Shown: positions 9,821 through 17,507 of the stretch, in pieces
How positions within the stretch are numbered: the first letter of the stretch is position 1
How the letters are laid out: every line of letters starts with the position of its first letter
From: Deinococcus malanensis
GTDB taxonomy: Bacteria; Deinococcota; Deinococci; Deinococcales; Deinococcaceae
NCBI RefSeq assembly: GCF_014647655.1
Contig: NZ_BMPP01000013.1
Location: 62,001 to 126,000, forward strand
Direction of reading: 5' to 3'
Length of the DNA: 64,000 nt
Notes under the pieces: model-generated
Databases searched by the model: none
Seen by the model: only the letters and a program-made list of their open reading frames with translations
What the model was told of the DNA's origin: nothing
Made by a program: the position numbers and the translations under genes

Positions 9821-10297
9821 ATGTCCGAACCAGGCGAGTCACTTACCACAGAAGCCTTTGACGACCTCCTCCAGGAAATCCGGGTGCTGCTTTCCGGTTC
9901 GCAGGTGCTGACGGCGTTTCTTGTCACGCTTCCATTCAGCAGTGGTTTCGCGCGCCTGGATGCGGCGGAACGCAATGTCTATGCCGCGACCTTCCTGACG
10001 GCCCTGCTGAGTCTCATCGTGTTCGCGACGCCAGCCGCGTACCACCGTCTGGTCTGGCCGGTTCCAGACCGGCTGCGCTTCAAGCAGCTTGGAACCCGGC
10101 TGGTTGTGGTCGGCCTGATTCCGCTGTCAGCCTCGTTGATTCTGGCCACCCACCTGGTATTGAGCGAGGTGCTGGGTGAACGGAGAACCAACACCTTTAC
10201 AGCGGCTGTCGCGTTGGCGATCGGTGTGCTGTGGTGGGCGTGGCCGCTGGTCAGGCGCCTGCGCACACGTGCTCGTGCTGGCGCACAGGAAAGATAA
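9821..10297 (+). CDS. DUF6328 family membrane protein
   Basis: A 158-residue integral membrane protein with about four hydrophobic segments. The N-terminal block LLQEIRVLLSGSQVLTAFLVTLPF, seen here in pieces LLQEIRVLL and VLTAFLVTLPF, and the later AAYHRLVW are typical of DUF6328. Length fits the family. Function is unknown. The start at 9821 puts the conserved block at residue 16, as expected. The C-terminal tail is Arg-rich and probably cytoplasmic. Confidence 0.85.
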   Translation: MSEPGESLTTEAFDDLLQEIRVLLSGSQVLTAFLVTLPFSSGFARLDAAERNVYAATFLTALLSLIVFATPAAYHRLVWPVPDRLRFKQLGTRLVVVGLIPLSASLILATHLVLSEVLGERRTNTFTAAVALAIGVLWWAWPLVRRLRTRARAGAQER

Positions 10298-10349
10298 TCG
10301 CAAGTGCGTGTTCCCGCAGAGCCCAGGGCAATGGTCTGGTGAACCCCGT

Positions 10350-10367
10350 ACCCTGTTGGTACAGGGT
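10350..10367. promoter_or_regulatory. Inverted repeat upstream of SDR/FAD operon, possible operator
   Basis: ACCCTGT-TGGT-ACAGGGT, perfect 7-base arms with a 4-base centre, lies about 100 bases before the SDR start. There is no T-run after it, so an operator is more likely than a terminator. The regulator is unknown. Confidence 0.35.
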
Positions 10368-10467
10368 GCCCTGCTTGCACCACTTTGTCAGGAGCACGTC
10401 CAGGTGTGATGCTGTCCACGTCTGACCCTGCTGGTTCACACCGGGTCTGTCCTGAAAGGAGATCCCC

Positions 10468-11289
10468 ATGACGAACAACCTTCCCAGCCGATTTGCCGAC
10501 CGCGTGGTGCTTGTGACAGGGGCAGCCGGTGGTATCGGCCGCTCCGTCGCCGAGCGCTTCGCCAGTGAGGGCGCGCAGGTGGCCGTGAACGACGTGCATG
10601 AAGACGCGGTGCGGGCGGTCGTACAGGGCATCATGGACGCCGGTGGGAGCGCTCTCGCCGTGCCCGCCGACGTGTCGGACGCCTCGCAGGTCGACACCAT
10701 GTTCGCGCAGATCGAGGCGACCCTCGGGTACGTGGACGTGCTGTATAACAACGCCGCTCTGATCGACACCGCGCGGCACTTTCTGGAGGCCGACGAGGCG
10801 TGGTGGGACCGCATTATTCAGGTGAACCTGAAAAGCGTCTTCCTGTGCTCCCACCGGGCCGCCCGAATCATGGTCCGGCGTCGGCGGGGCGTGATCATCA
10901 GCACCTCGTCGGGTGGTGCGACCCGGGCTCACAGGGGAAACGTCGCCTATGACGCGACCAAGGGAGGCATCGAGGCGATGACCCGTGCCATGGCGCTGGA
11001 TCTGGCGCCCTACGGCGTGCGGGTCAACGGGGTCGTGCCGGGATTTATCAACACCTACGGGCTCACCGACGAGCAGTTACGCGTCAGAGAGAAAACGGTC
11101 CCGCTCGGACGCTATGGGGTGGCTCAGGACATGACCGGGGCGGCGCTGTTCCTGGCGTCTGATGACGCGGCCTACATCACCGGGCAGTTCATTGCGGTGG
11201 ACGGCGGGGTGCTGGTCCAGCAGCGTTCGGCCAACGTGGATACCTTTCCGGTCGAGGGCTTTCCGGTGGTGGAGGCCGACCTTCCTTGA
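10468..11289 (+). CDS. SDR family oxidoreductase
   Basis: A 273-residue NAD(P)-dependent short-chain dehydrogenase. The cofactor site is VTGAAGGIG (about 16-24). NNAAL follows in strand 4, and the active site is Ser in ISTSSGG with YDATK supplying Tyr and Lys. PGFINT is the usual substrate-loop start. The AAGGAGAT ribosome site 4 bases before the ATG is strong. The stop overlaps the TTG start of the FAD oxidoreductase, so translation is coupled and the two enzymes probably act in one pathway. The alcohol or sugar substrate is not evident. Confidence 0.9.
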   Translation: MTNNLPSRFADRVVLVTGAAGGIGRSVAERFASEGAQVAVNDVHEDAVRAVVQGIMDAGGSALAVPADVSDASQVDTMFAQIEATLGYVDVLYNNAALIDTARHFLEADEAWWDRIIQVNLKSVFLCSHRAARIMVRRRRGVIISTSSGGATRAHRGNVAYDATKGGIEAMTRAMALDLAPYGVRVNGVVPGFINTYGLTDEQLRVREKTVPLGRYGVAQDMTGAALFLASDDAAYITGQFIAVDGGVLVQQRSANVDTFPVEGFPVVEADLP

Positions 11290-12410
11290 CGGGCCGCCTG
11301 CAGGCGGACATCGCCGTGATCGGGGCGGGCATCATCGGTGCGGCCAGCGCGTGGCGGCTTGCGCAGCGCGGTCTGAATGTCCTGGTCCTGGAGCAGGGAA
11401 GCCCCGCCTCAGGATCGACCGGCAAGAGTGCTGCCGGTGTCCGGGCCCAGTTCGCCACCGAAACCAACATCCGTCTGTCGCAGGCCAGCATCGAGGAATA
11501 CGCCAGCATGCCGGAGTCGGGGTACAGCCGGGGCGGTTACCTACTGATGGTGCCTGAGGCCCAGTGGACGACGCATCTGGACAGTGTCACCCTGCAACAC
11601 CGCCTGGGTGTTTGCACTGAAGTGCTGACGCCCGCCGAAGCGCAGGACCATGTGGTGTTCGAGCCTGCAGGAGTGGGCGGATGCACCTACTGCCCCACGG
11701 ACGGTTCGGTCGATGCCCATGGACTCACCATGTCGTACGTCACGCAGGCCCGGGAGGAAGGCGCGCGCTTTGTGCTGGATACGGCGGTTCAGCGTATCCG
11801 GCGGGAAGGAGAGGTGTGGCAGCTGACCACATCGCAAGGAAACGTGGAAGCGCCGCTGCTGCTCAATGCGAGTGGAGCCTGGGCAGGAGAGGTCGGCGCC
11901 ATGGCCGGCTTGCACATTCCGGTTCACCCCGCACGCCGGATGGTGTTCACGACCGGCCCACTGAAGCTGCCGCGCCGGCTGCCCATGGTGTTTGATCTGG
12001 GCAGTGGGGTGTGGCTGCGTTCGGAAGGCGAGCGGCTGATTCTGGGGCGTGCTGACGTGTCAGACACAGGGTGGCGTGAGGGGATGAACTGGAGCTGGCT
12101 GGAACCTACCCTGGACATGGCCATGAGGCGCTTTCCCTGGCTGGAAAGCGCCTCGCTGGACCGGCGTGCAAGCTGGTGGGGATATTACGAGGTTACACCG
12201 GACGGTCAGGCCATCATTGGCCGCATGCCGGGTGTGGACGGCTGGCTCAACGCGTGTGGTTTCTCAGGGCATGGGGTCATGCACGCCGCCGCAGTGGCCC
12301 GGGTGGTGGCGCAGGAGGCAGTAGGAGAGACGCCCTTTATCGATATCGCCCCACTGAGGTACGAGCGCTTTGCTCAGACCAGGGGCAGAATGACGGATAT
12401 TCAGGTGTAG
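11286..12410 (+). CDS. FAD-dependent oxidoreductase (DAO family)
   Basis: A 374-residue flavoenzyme of the D-amino-acid oxidase/sarcosine oxidase beta fold, which oxidises a C-N or C-O bond. The dinucleotide site IAVIGAGIIGAASAWRLA is near residue 9, followed by the FAD-binding E in VLVLEQG. The C-terminal GFSGHGVMHA completes the flavin pocket. It begins with TTG in the overlap TTGA with the SDR stop, indicating translational coupling. Substrate unknown; pairing with an SDR suggests sequential oxidation of a small hydroxy or amino compound. Confidence 0.87.
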   Translation: MTGRLQADIAVIGAGIIGAASAWRLAQRGLNVLVLEQGSPASGSTGKSAAGVRAQFATETNIRLSQASIEEYASMPESGYSRGGYLLMVPEAQWTTHLDSVTLQHRLGVCTEVLTPAEAQDHVVFEPAGVGGCTYCPTDGSVDAHGLTMSYVTQAREEGARFVLDTAVQRIRREGEVWQLTTSQGNVEAPLLLNASGAWAGEVGAMAGLHIPVHPARRMVFTTGPLKLPRRLPMVFDLGSGVWLRSEGERLILGRADVSDTGWREGMNWSWLEPTLDMAMRRFPWLESASLDRRASWWGYYEVTPDGQAIIGRMPGVDGWLNACGFSGHGVMHAAAVARVVAQEAVGETPFIDIAPLRYERFAQTRGRMTDIQV

Positions 12411-12466
12411 TGCCGAAATTGAGCCGTGGCGCCTTCCGGGTCAGCCGACCTTCAGACGGTTACGCC

Positions 12467-12796
12467 TCAGTCCACGATAAACAGGGTGGCGCCGCCGCGG
12501 GAAGACGAGCGGTGGGCCTCCGCGCCGTCCGCAACCTGGTAGCTCATGCCGGGAGTCAGGGTGAAGAAGCGGCCATCCTGGAGTTCTGTTTCCAGTTGCC
12601 CCTCCAGGACCAGCAGGATGTGCCCTTTACTGCACCAGTGGTCCGCCACGTACCCTGGGGTGTACTCGACCTTCCGGACCCGGATCCCGCCAAAAGTCCG
12701 GGTCCGCCAGCGTGCCAGGCCCCGTTCGCCGGGATGAGTGGTCTCCTCGACCCGGGCCCAGTCGGTCGTTCCGAAGGGGATGTCCTGCATGTGCAT
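12467..12796 (-). CDS. DHCW motif cupin fold protein
   Basis: A 109-residue single-domain cupin. YVADHWCSKGHI carries the signature (DHWC here, close to the family's DHCW), followed by LVLEGQLETEL and the second cupin block LTPGMSYQV. The fold usually binds a metal through its histidines, but the reaction is not known for this family. It is convergent with the FAD oxidoreductase gene. Confidence 0.82.
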   Translation of the reverse strand: MHMQDIPFGTTDWARVEETTHPGERGLARWRTRTFGGIRVRKVEYTPGYVADHWCSKGHILLVLEGQLETELQDGRFFTLTPGMSYQVADGAEAHRSSSRGGATLFIVD

Positions 12797-12841
12797 GCAC
12801 CCAGCGTACTGTTCTGAGGCTGACCTGTGGCCCGGCGCCAG

Positions 12842-13591
12842 TCAGCGCGTTCCAGGACCTTCCCGTAAGGCTGCAAGCAGGTCGCGGCCGTCCCACTGGC
12901 CCCGGACATCCAGCACACCAAAGCGGGCAAACAGCTCCTCGCGGTACCAGCCCTCAGTGTGGGTCCGCGTCATGACCTCGCGGTGTTCCGCGCTTCCATA
13001 GGCGAACGCGTGCATGTCCTGTGCGCGGCGCCAGATGCTGAACGTCGCCTGATGGAACAGGGGGACCTCACCTGCACCGACCGATGCCAGCAGCCCGGGC
13101 TGCGAACCCAGGTGCTGCTGCGACGCAGGGACGGCGCGCCAGAAGCTCACCATTCGTGCCGGACGAATCGCCGCGCGGGTCAGGACAGCCACTGGACTTT
13201 CGGAGCCCCCGCCTGCTCCCGCCGCTGGAGGCCCCAGGGGCTCGACGCCACCCCACCGTCCACGCCAGCGGTCCGGACGAAGCACGACCGTGCAGCTTCC
13301 GGTCAACCACCCACGCTCCTGCTGCCGCCAGGCGCTGGCCTCAAATCTGTCGAGCGCGTCGAGCGAGGACCATACAGCAAAGCGTGCCCATCGTCGCAGG
13401 TCGGCATTGAGTGTCAGGTCCGCTCCACGCCCGGTTCCCAGCAGACGGTAGAACGTCAGCCCAGGGACGCTGTGCAGGTGCAGATGATCGGTCCCCATGC
13501 GGATCAGGCCCCGCCATGCCTGCCGCGGCTGATACGTGTTGAGGGTCAGGCTGGCGACCTGGCTGCCCGGAGCAGAAGGGACACGCGTCAT
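12842..13591 (-). CDS. Spheroidene monooxygenase-like protein (CrtA-like)
   Basis: A 249-residue protein resembling CrtA, the haem-containing carotenoid 2-ketolase. The C-terminal half has the family's blocks: FHQATFSIWRRAQDMHAFAY, then EVMTRTHTEGWYREELFARF (near residues 180-225). Earlier, RPARMVSFWRAVP also fits. There is no signal peptide or membrane segment. Deinococcus makes ketolated carotenoids, so a carotenoid role is plausible, but CrtA homologues are widespread and no other carotenoid gene is adjacent. Function is inferred from homology. Confidence 0.7.
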   Translation of the reverse strand: MTRVPSAPGSQVASLTLNTYQPRQAWRGLIRMGTDHLHLHSVPGLTFYRLLGTGRGADLTLNADLRRWARFAVWSSLDALDRFEASAWRQQERGWLTGSCTVVLRPDRWRGRWGGVEPLGPPAAGAGGGSESPVAVLTRAAIRPARMVSFWRAVPASQQHLGSQPGLLASVGAGEVPLFHQATFSIWRRAQDMHAFAYGSAEHREVMTRTHTEGWYREELFARFGVLDVRGQWDGRDLLAALREGPGTR

Positions 13592-13667
13592 CTGCGGAGC
13601 CTACCGTGGCGCGCTCCGGCTCCACGCGCATTGCGACAAAACAGAACTGACAGCGGTATTCGGTTCT

Positions 13668-13697
13668 GTGGACGGGAGTGAGCTCGCTCCCGTCCAC
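13668..13697. repeat. Inverted repeat with 11-base arms
   Basis: GTGGACGGGAG pairs with CTCCCGTCCAC around an 8-base centre, 77 bases upstream of the CrtA-like start. No T-run follows on either strand. It may be an operator or a stem in the leader. Confidence 0.4.
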
Positions 13698-13800
13698 ACC
13701 ACTTCAGTCGCCGCCCTCCATGGTCGCCCACTCCGCTCGCCCCACAGCAGTTGAGAGTTTCCGCCGGCAAATGCTGTGATTACCGCTATGAAGGCGTTTG

Positions 13801-13814
13801 ATCTCCCGGGAGAT
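13801..13814. repeat. Perfect 14-base palindrome
   Basis: ATCTCCCGGGAGAT lies in the gap between the CrtA-like gene and the GGDEF-EAL gene, about 170 bases before the latter. It is a possible regulator site; no regulator is known. Confidence 0.3.
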
Positions 13815-13983
13815 AACGCGGTTGCGCTGGTGTGCGGCTTGGATGAAGGTGACGGCACCTGAATCTGGACCAGGCCGGGCCAGGGCCATGCCAATAATCC
13901 TTCATCTTGCACGCAGGCCCGGTCAGAGTTTCGTGAGCTCCCAGGGCACATGATGGCCTCAGGAACAAAGAGTCGGAGATCCA

Positions 13984-16302
13984 GTGAAGCAAAGTGCCTT
14001 CCCTACAACGTTATTTATCCTGCTTGTCACATCCCTGCTCGTCCATTTCCTGTGGGTGGCGACCGGCGCTTCCGAGGGTCATCTGCGGCACCTCCTGGGG
14101 AACCTGAGTTTTTTCCCGACCTGCCTGCTGAGTGCAGCACTGGCGTGGTCGCTGGCCCGCCGGTTGTCTGGTCAGAGCCGCCGCGCCTGGACATTCTTTA
14201 CGGCCGGCATCCTCTGCTGGGGCGCCGGCCAGGCCATCTACACGGCGCTTGATCTCTCCGGGAGCGCCACGTTTCCGTCGCTGGCCGATATCGGGTACCT
14301 GCTGCTGGCGCCACTGTTCCTGTGCGGAGTCACGCAGCTCTGGCAACCGGCGCAGTCCCGTCTTCAGGCGCTCAGTTTCCTGCTGGATGTCGCCATTATC
14401 GTCGTCGCCGTCGGCGACACTATCTGGCACACGTCCATCCGACATGTCGCTGCTCAGTACGCGGGGCAGCCTTTTGCCCTGACGGTTGCTGTGGCGTACC
14501 CGGTATCCACCCTGCTGGTGGTGGCCCTGCTGCTGGTGATGGCCAGCTGGCGGTCGCGTGGAATCCACCGGGCACAGCTCGCCATGCTGGGTGCGGGCCT
14601 GGCGTTGAATCTGGTGGCGCACACGCTGTATGCGGATCAGGCGTCACGCGGGACCTACCAGCTCGGTCAGGCCCTTGATCTGATGTGGGCGCTGGGGTTC
14701 ACGGCGTTTGGTGCCGCGGCATACCTGCGGCTCAGGACAGCAGACCCGGCCGGGGAGCTTACGCAGCCGCTGTCGGTCCGTGGTCAGCACCGGCTGAACC
14801 TGGTGCTGCCTTTTGCGGCCCTCGCTCTGTCCTATGCGGTGCTATTCGGAATTCATGACACCCAGGCCCTCAGACTGGGGGACCCAGGGGTGGTTCTGCT
14901 CTTTGTGCTGCTGTTCGCCCGCCAGGGCCTGGCGGTGATAGATACCCGGCGCCTGACGCGCAGCCTTGAATTTCAGGGCAGATACGACAGTCTGACCGGG
15001 CTGCTCAACCGGCGTTCGCTGTCCAGGGACCTGGACCATAAGATCCAGGCCGCCCAGGGGCACAAAGCACTGGTGGGCGTGATGTTTCTCGACCTGGACC
15101 GCATGAAGCACATCAACGACGCCTACGGCCACGCGGCAGGGGATGAGGTCCTGCGCCACCTGGCGCAGCGCCTGAGGTCCAGCACGCGGAGTTCGGACGC
15201 GATTGCACGCTTCGGGGGCGATGAATTCGTGCTGACCATGACCGTAGCTGACCGGGGTCAGCTGACGCAGGTGGTGCAGCGTCTGCTCACGGCGGTCGCT
15301 CAGCCGATCCTGTTCGGCGACACGGAATTTCATGTCACGGCGAGTATCGGCATCGCGGTGTGCCCGGACGACAGTGCAGATGCTGTGACCGCGCTGCACC
15401 ACGCTGACCTGGCCATGTACCGCGCCAAGGCCCTGGGGAAGAATACCTATTCTTTCTACGAGCCTCACAACCACGCCGTGCATGTGCAGCACGTCCGACT
15501 TGAAGAACAACTGCGCGACGCCCTGCGGCACGGCACCCTGGAACTCCATTACCAGCCTATCGTCGCCCTGACGGACACGCGCATGTCCGGTGTCGAGGCC
15601 CTGCTTCGATGGACCTGCCCGGGTCTTGGGCCGGTGTCGCCTCTGAAGATCGTCCAGGTGGCCGAGGAATCCGGCCTGATGCCGGAACTGGGTGCCTGGG
15701 TGCTGACCACGGCAGTGAGGCAGCTTGCCGAGTGGCGCACAGTTCGGCCCATGGGCCTGACCGTCGCCGTCAACGTGTCGGCATCGCAGTTTGCCCTTGC
15801 GGACTTTGTTCCTCTGGTCAAGAGGGTTCTGGCCGAGAGCAACCTTCCAGGGGACGCTCTGGTGCTCGAATTGACCGAAAGTACCCTGATTCAGGACGTT
15901 GAAGCCTCTGCGGCCAAGATGCGCGAGCTGAAAGCGCTTGGCATCCGCATGGCGCTCGATGACTTTGGCACCGGGTATTCCAGCCTGAGTTACCTCAGGC
16001 AGCTGCCCGTGGACATCCTGAAGATCGACCGGTCGTTTATCGCGACCGTTCCGGCGGAAGGGGACGGATTTGTCAAAGCAATCCTGGCACTGGCCCACGA
16101 CCAGGGAGCCACGGTCGTGGCGGAGGGGATCGAACACGCCTGGCAACATCAGCTGCTGAAGGGTCTGGGGTGTGACATGGGACAGGGCTATTACTTCGCC
16201 AGGCCACTTCCTTCTTCTCAGGTGATCCCGGACCACCCTGACTTTCCGCTGCGGGAAGTCCAGTTGACTCCCGCCGAGCTCATCACAGGTGGGCGGCTCT
16301 AA
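13984..16302 (+). CDS. Membrane GGDEF-EAL cyclic-di-GMP enzyme
   Basis: A 772-residue bifunctional signalling protein. The first 330 residues contain about nine hydrophobic segments and form a membrane sensor. The diguanylate cyclase domain has FGGDEF at 410-415 and a typical DSLTGLLNRR start. The phosphodiesterase domain has VEALLRW (E538-L540), FELTES-type LELTES, DDFGTGYSSLSYL and AEGIE. All signature residues are present, so both activities are possible, although such proteins often keep only one. The start is GTG with CGGAGA 5 bases upstream. Confidence 0.93.
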   Translation: MKQSAFPTTLFILLVTSLLVHFLWVATGASEGHLRHLLGNLSFFPTCLLSAALAWSLARRLSGQSRRAWTFFTAGILCWGAGQAIYTALDLSGSATFPSLADIGYLLLAPLFLCGVTQLWQPAQSRLQALSFLLDVAIIVVAVGDTIWHTSIRHVAAQYAGQPFALTVAVAYPVSTLLVVALLLVMASWRSRGIHRAQLAMLGAGLALNLVAHTLYADQASRGTYQLGQALDLMWALGFTAFGAAAYLRLRTADPAGELTQPLSVRGQHRLNLVLPFAALALSYAVLFGIHDTQALRLGDPGVVLLFVLLFARQGLAVIDTRRLTRSLEFQGRYDSLTGLLNRRSLSRDLDHKIQAAQGHKALVGVMFLDLDRMKHINDAYGHAAGDEVLRHLAQRLRSSTRSSDAIARFGGDEFVLTMTVADRGQLTQVVQRLLTAVAQPILFGDTEFHVTASIGIAVCPDDSADAVTALHHADLAMYRAKALGKNTYSFYEPHNHAVHVQHVRLEEQLRDALRHGTLELHYQPIVALTDTRMSGVEALLRWTCPGLGPVSPLKIVQVAEESGLMPELGAWVLTTAVRQLAEWRTVRPMGLTVAVNVSASQFALADFVPLVKRVLAESNLPGDALVLELTESTLIQDVEASAAKMRELKALGIRMALDDFGTGYSSLSYLRQLPVDILKIDRSFIATVPAEGDGFVKAILALAHDQGATVVAEGIEHAWQHQLLKGLGCDMGQGYYFARPLPSSQVIPDHPDFPLREVQLTPAELITGGRL

Positions 16303-16449
16303 GGTCCTTCAGGCTCCCGTGAATGTTCAGAATGCAGGGAGGTGCTCCGACTGGTTAACCGTTGCTCAACGGCGTCCCCCGGCTTATGAAGGGGGTCTTG
16401 GGCAGACTCTCTTCTCCCGGCACGGCAGGCCGCCTACGCTGACGGCACG

Positions 16450-16659
16450 ATGACCCTCCTCTCGTCCCCCACCGAGCCCTGCGTGCCCATGACCATCTAC
16501 CGCGCCGATGATGGCCGGTTCTGCGTGTGCCCGACGACCGGGGGGCTGTATGTCACCATTCAGCCGTACGGTGCACCCGCGCACAGCATGACCATCGACC
16601 GCGAGCAGGTGCTGGAGTTGATCGCCCTGCTGCAGCGCGAGTTCCTTGCCCAGCCGTGA
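16450..16659 (+). CDS. Small hypothetical protein
   Basis: A 69-residue soluble protein with a beta-rich start (MTIYRADDGRFCVCPTTGGL) and a helical C-terminus (EQVLELIALLQREFLAQP). A TACGCT box 10 bases before the ATG resembles the -10 elements of leaderless genes in this window. The internal ATG at residue 14 is an alternative start. Family unknown. Confidence 0.5.
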   Translation: MTLLSSPTEPCVPMTIYRADDGRFCVCPTTGGLYVTIQPYGAPAHSMTIDREQVLELIALLQREFLAQP

Positions 16660-17181
16660 GTCCCCGGGAGGCGCGGCTGTAGACGCCTATGAGCACGCCG
16701 AGCCGGCCCTGGTGCCCCAGTTTTTGAGGGTGATCTGGACGAGGCGGGTGTGCTCGCCGAGGTCAAGAAGTCTGGTGAGGAGGGCGTTCGCATCGGCCTG
16801 AAGGCTGCCCTGAGCGTCCGCTTTAAACGTCGACCCGCGTTGAATACTACCGGCAACTCCGCCGCCCAGGGAGTGTGCAGGTGGGTGAGCACCTCCGAGC
16901 CCCGCACGCGCGGGGTATCGCCGTCCAGCAGCACGAGATGCGGAGTGGCGCCATGCGGGTACGGTTCATGCCGGTTCAGGAACACGAGGGCGCCGGGACC
17001 GTCCGGAACCACGTGCAGGTGCAGAGTGCCGTTGTCAGGCCTCCGCGCCGGCCGACGTGCCCGGGTCCTGCTGCAGTAGGAGGCAGGCCCGGCCAGACTG
17101 GCGCCGGGCCATTCCCCTCCTGAGGGAGGACCGTTTCGCGAAGGCATCCGGAAAAGTTCGGACCGGCCCGACCCGCGAAAG
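16660..17181. other. Ambiguous region, possible decayed gene
   Basis: About 520 bases with no confident gene. The reverse strand reads NGTLHLHVVPDGPGALVFLN and further sensible sequence in one frame, then LLTRLLDLGEHTRLVQITLK in another, as if a gene had been frameshifted near 16820-16850. I cannot name a family or show a start, so I leave it as a possible relic. Confidence 0.3.
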
Positions 17182-17406
17182 CTACCCGCGCCGGCCCCAG
17201 CCCCCCGTGCTGTGTAGCGAACCGGCGTAGGGGCGGGCACACCGCGTGCAGAACTGTGAATATGGCGACAGGATGGGCGCGGAGCAGCCTGGACAGGTCT
17301 TCAGGAGTGCTGTTCCGTCATTGGGACAGAACTGCTCGCCTGCCTGGGCGGGTACCGCACGAGCGCATTGTGGACAGACGTGGTAAGACACGGCGTTTTC
17401 CGGCAC
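17182..17406 (-). CDS. Small double zinc-ribbon protein
   Basis: A 74-residue protein with two zinc ribbons made of CxxC pairs: CPQC and FCPNDG, then CPGC and FCTRC. Such ribbons bind zinc and mediate protein or nucleic-acid contacts. The start is GTG with a strong AGGAGG site 4 bases upstream. It lies next to the large regulator on the same strand, but 101 bases downstream of it, so co-transcription is uncertain. Confidence 0.75.
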   Translation of the reverse strand: MPENAVSYHVCPQCARAVPAQAGEQFCPNDGTALLKTCPGCSAPILSPYSQFCTRCARPYAGSLHSTGGWGRRG

Positions 17407-17507
17407 GGTTCCTCCTGGCTTGGGTGCAGCTTAAGGAGGAGAGGGTAACGCCCTGCTAACGAGAACCACCATCTTTGAACGGACCCACGAGGTGGACGTC
17501 TGACCGC

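Noticed and set aside
14842..16236. Long reverse-strand frame opposite the GGDEF-EAL gene
   Set aside because: It mirrors a gene with intact signature motifs on the forward strand; its product has no recognisable domain and biased composition.
16560..17240. Reverse-strand frame of about 226 codons
   Set aside because: Only its middle looks protein-like; both ends are Arg/Pro/Ser rich and its end overlaps the small forward gene at 16450. Kept only as a possible relic.
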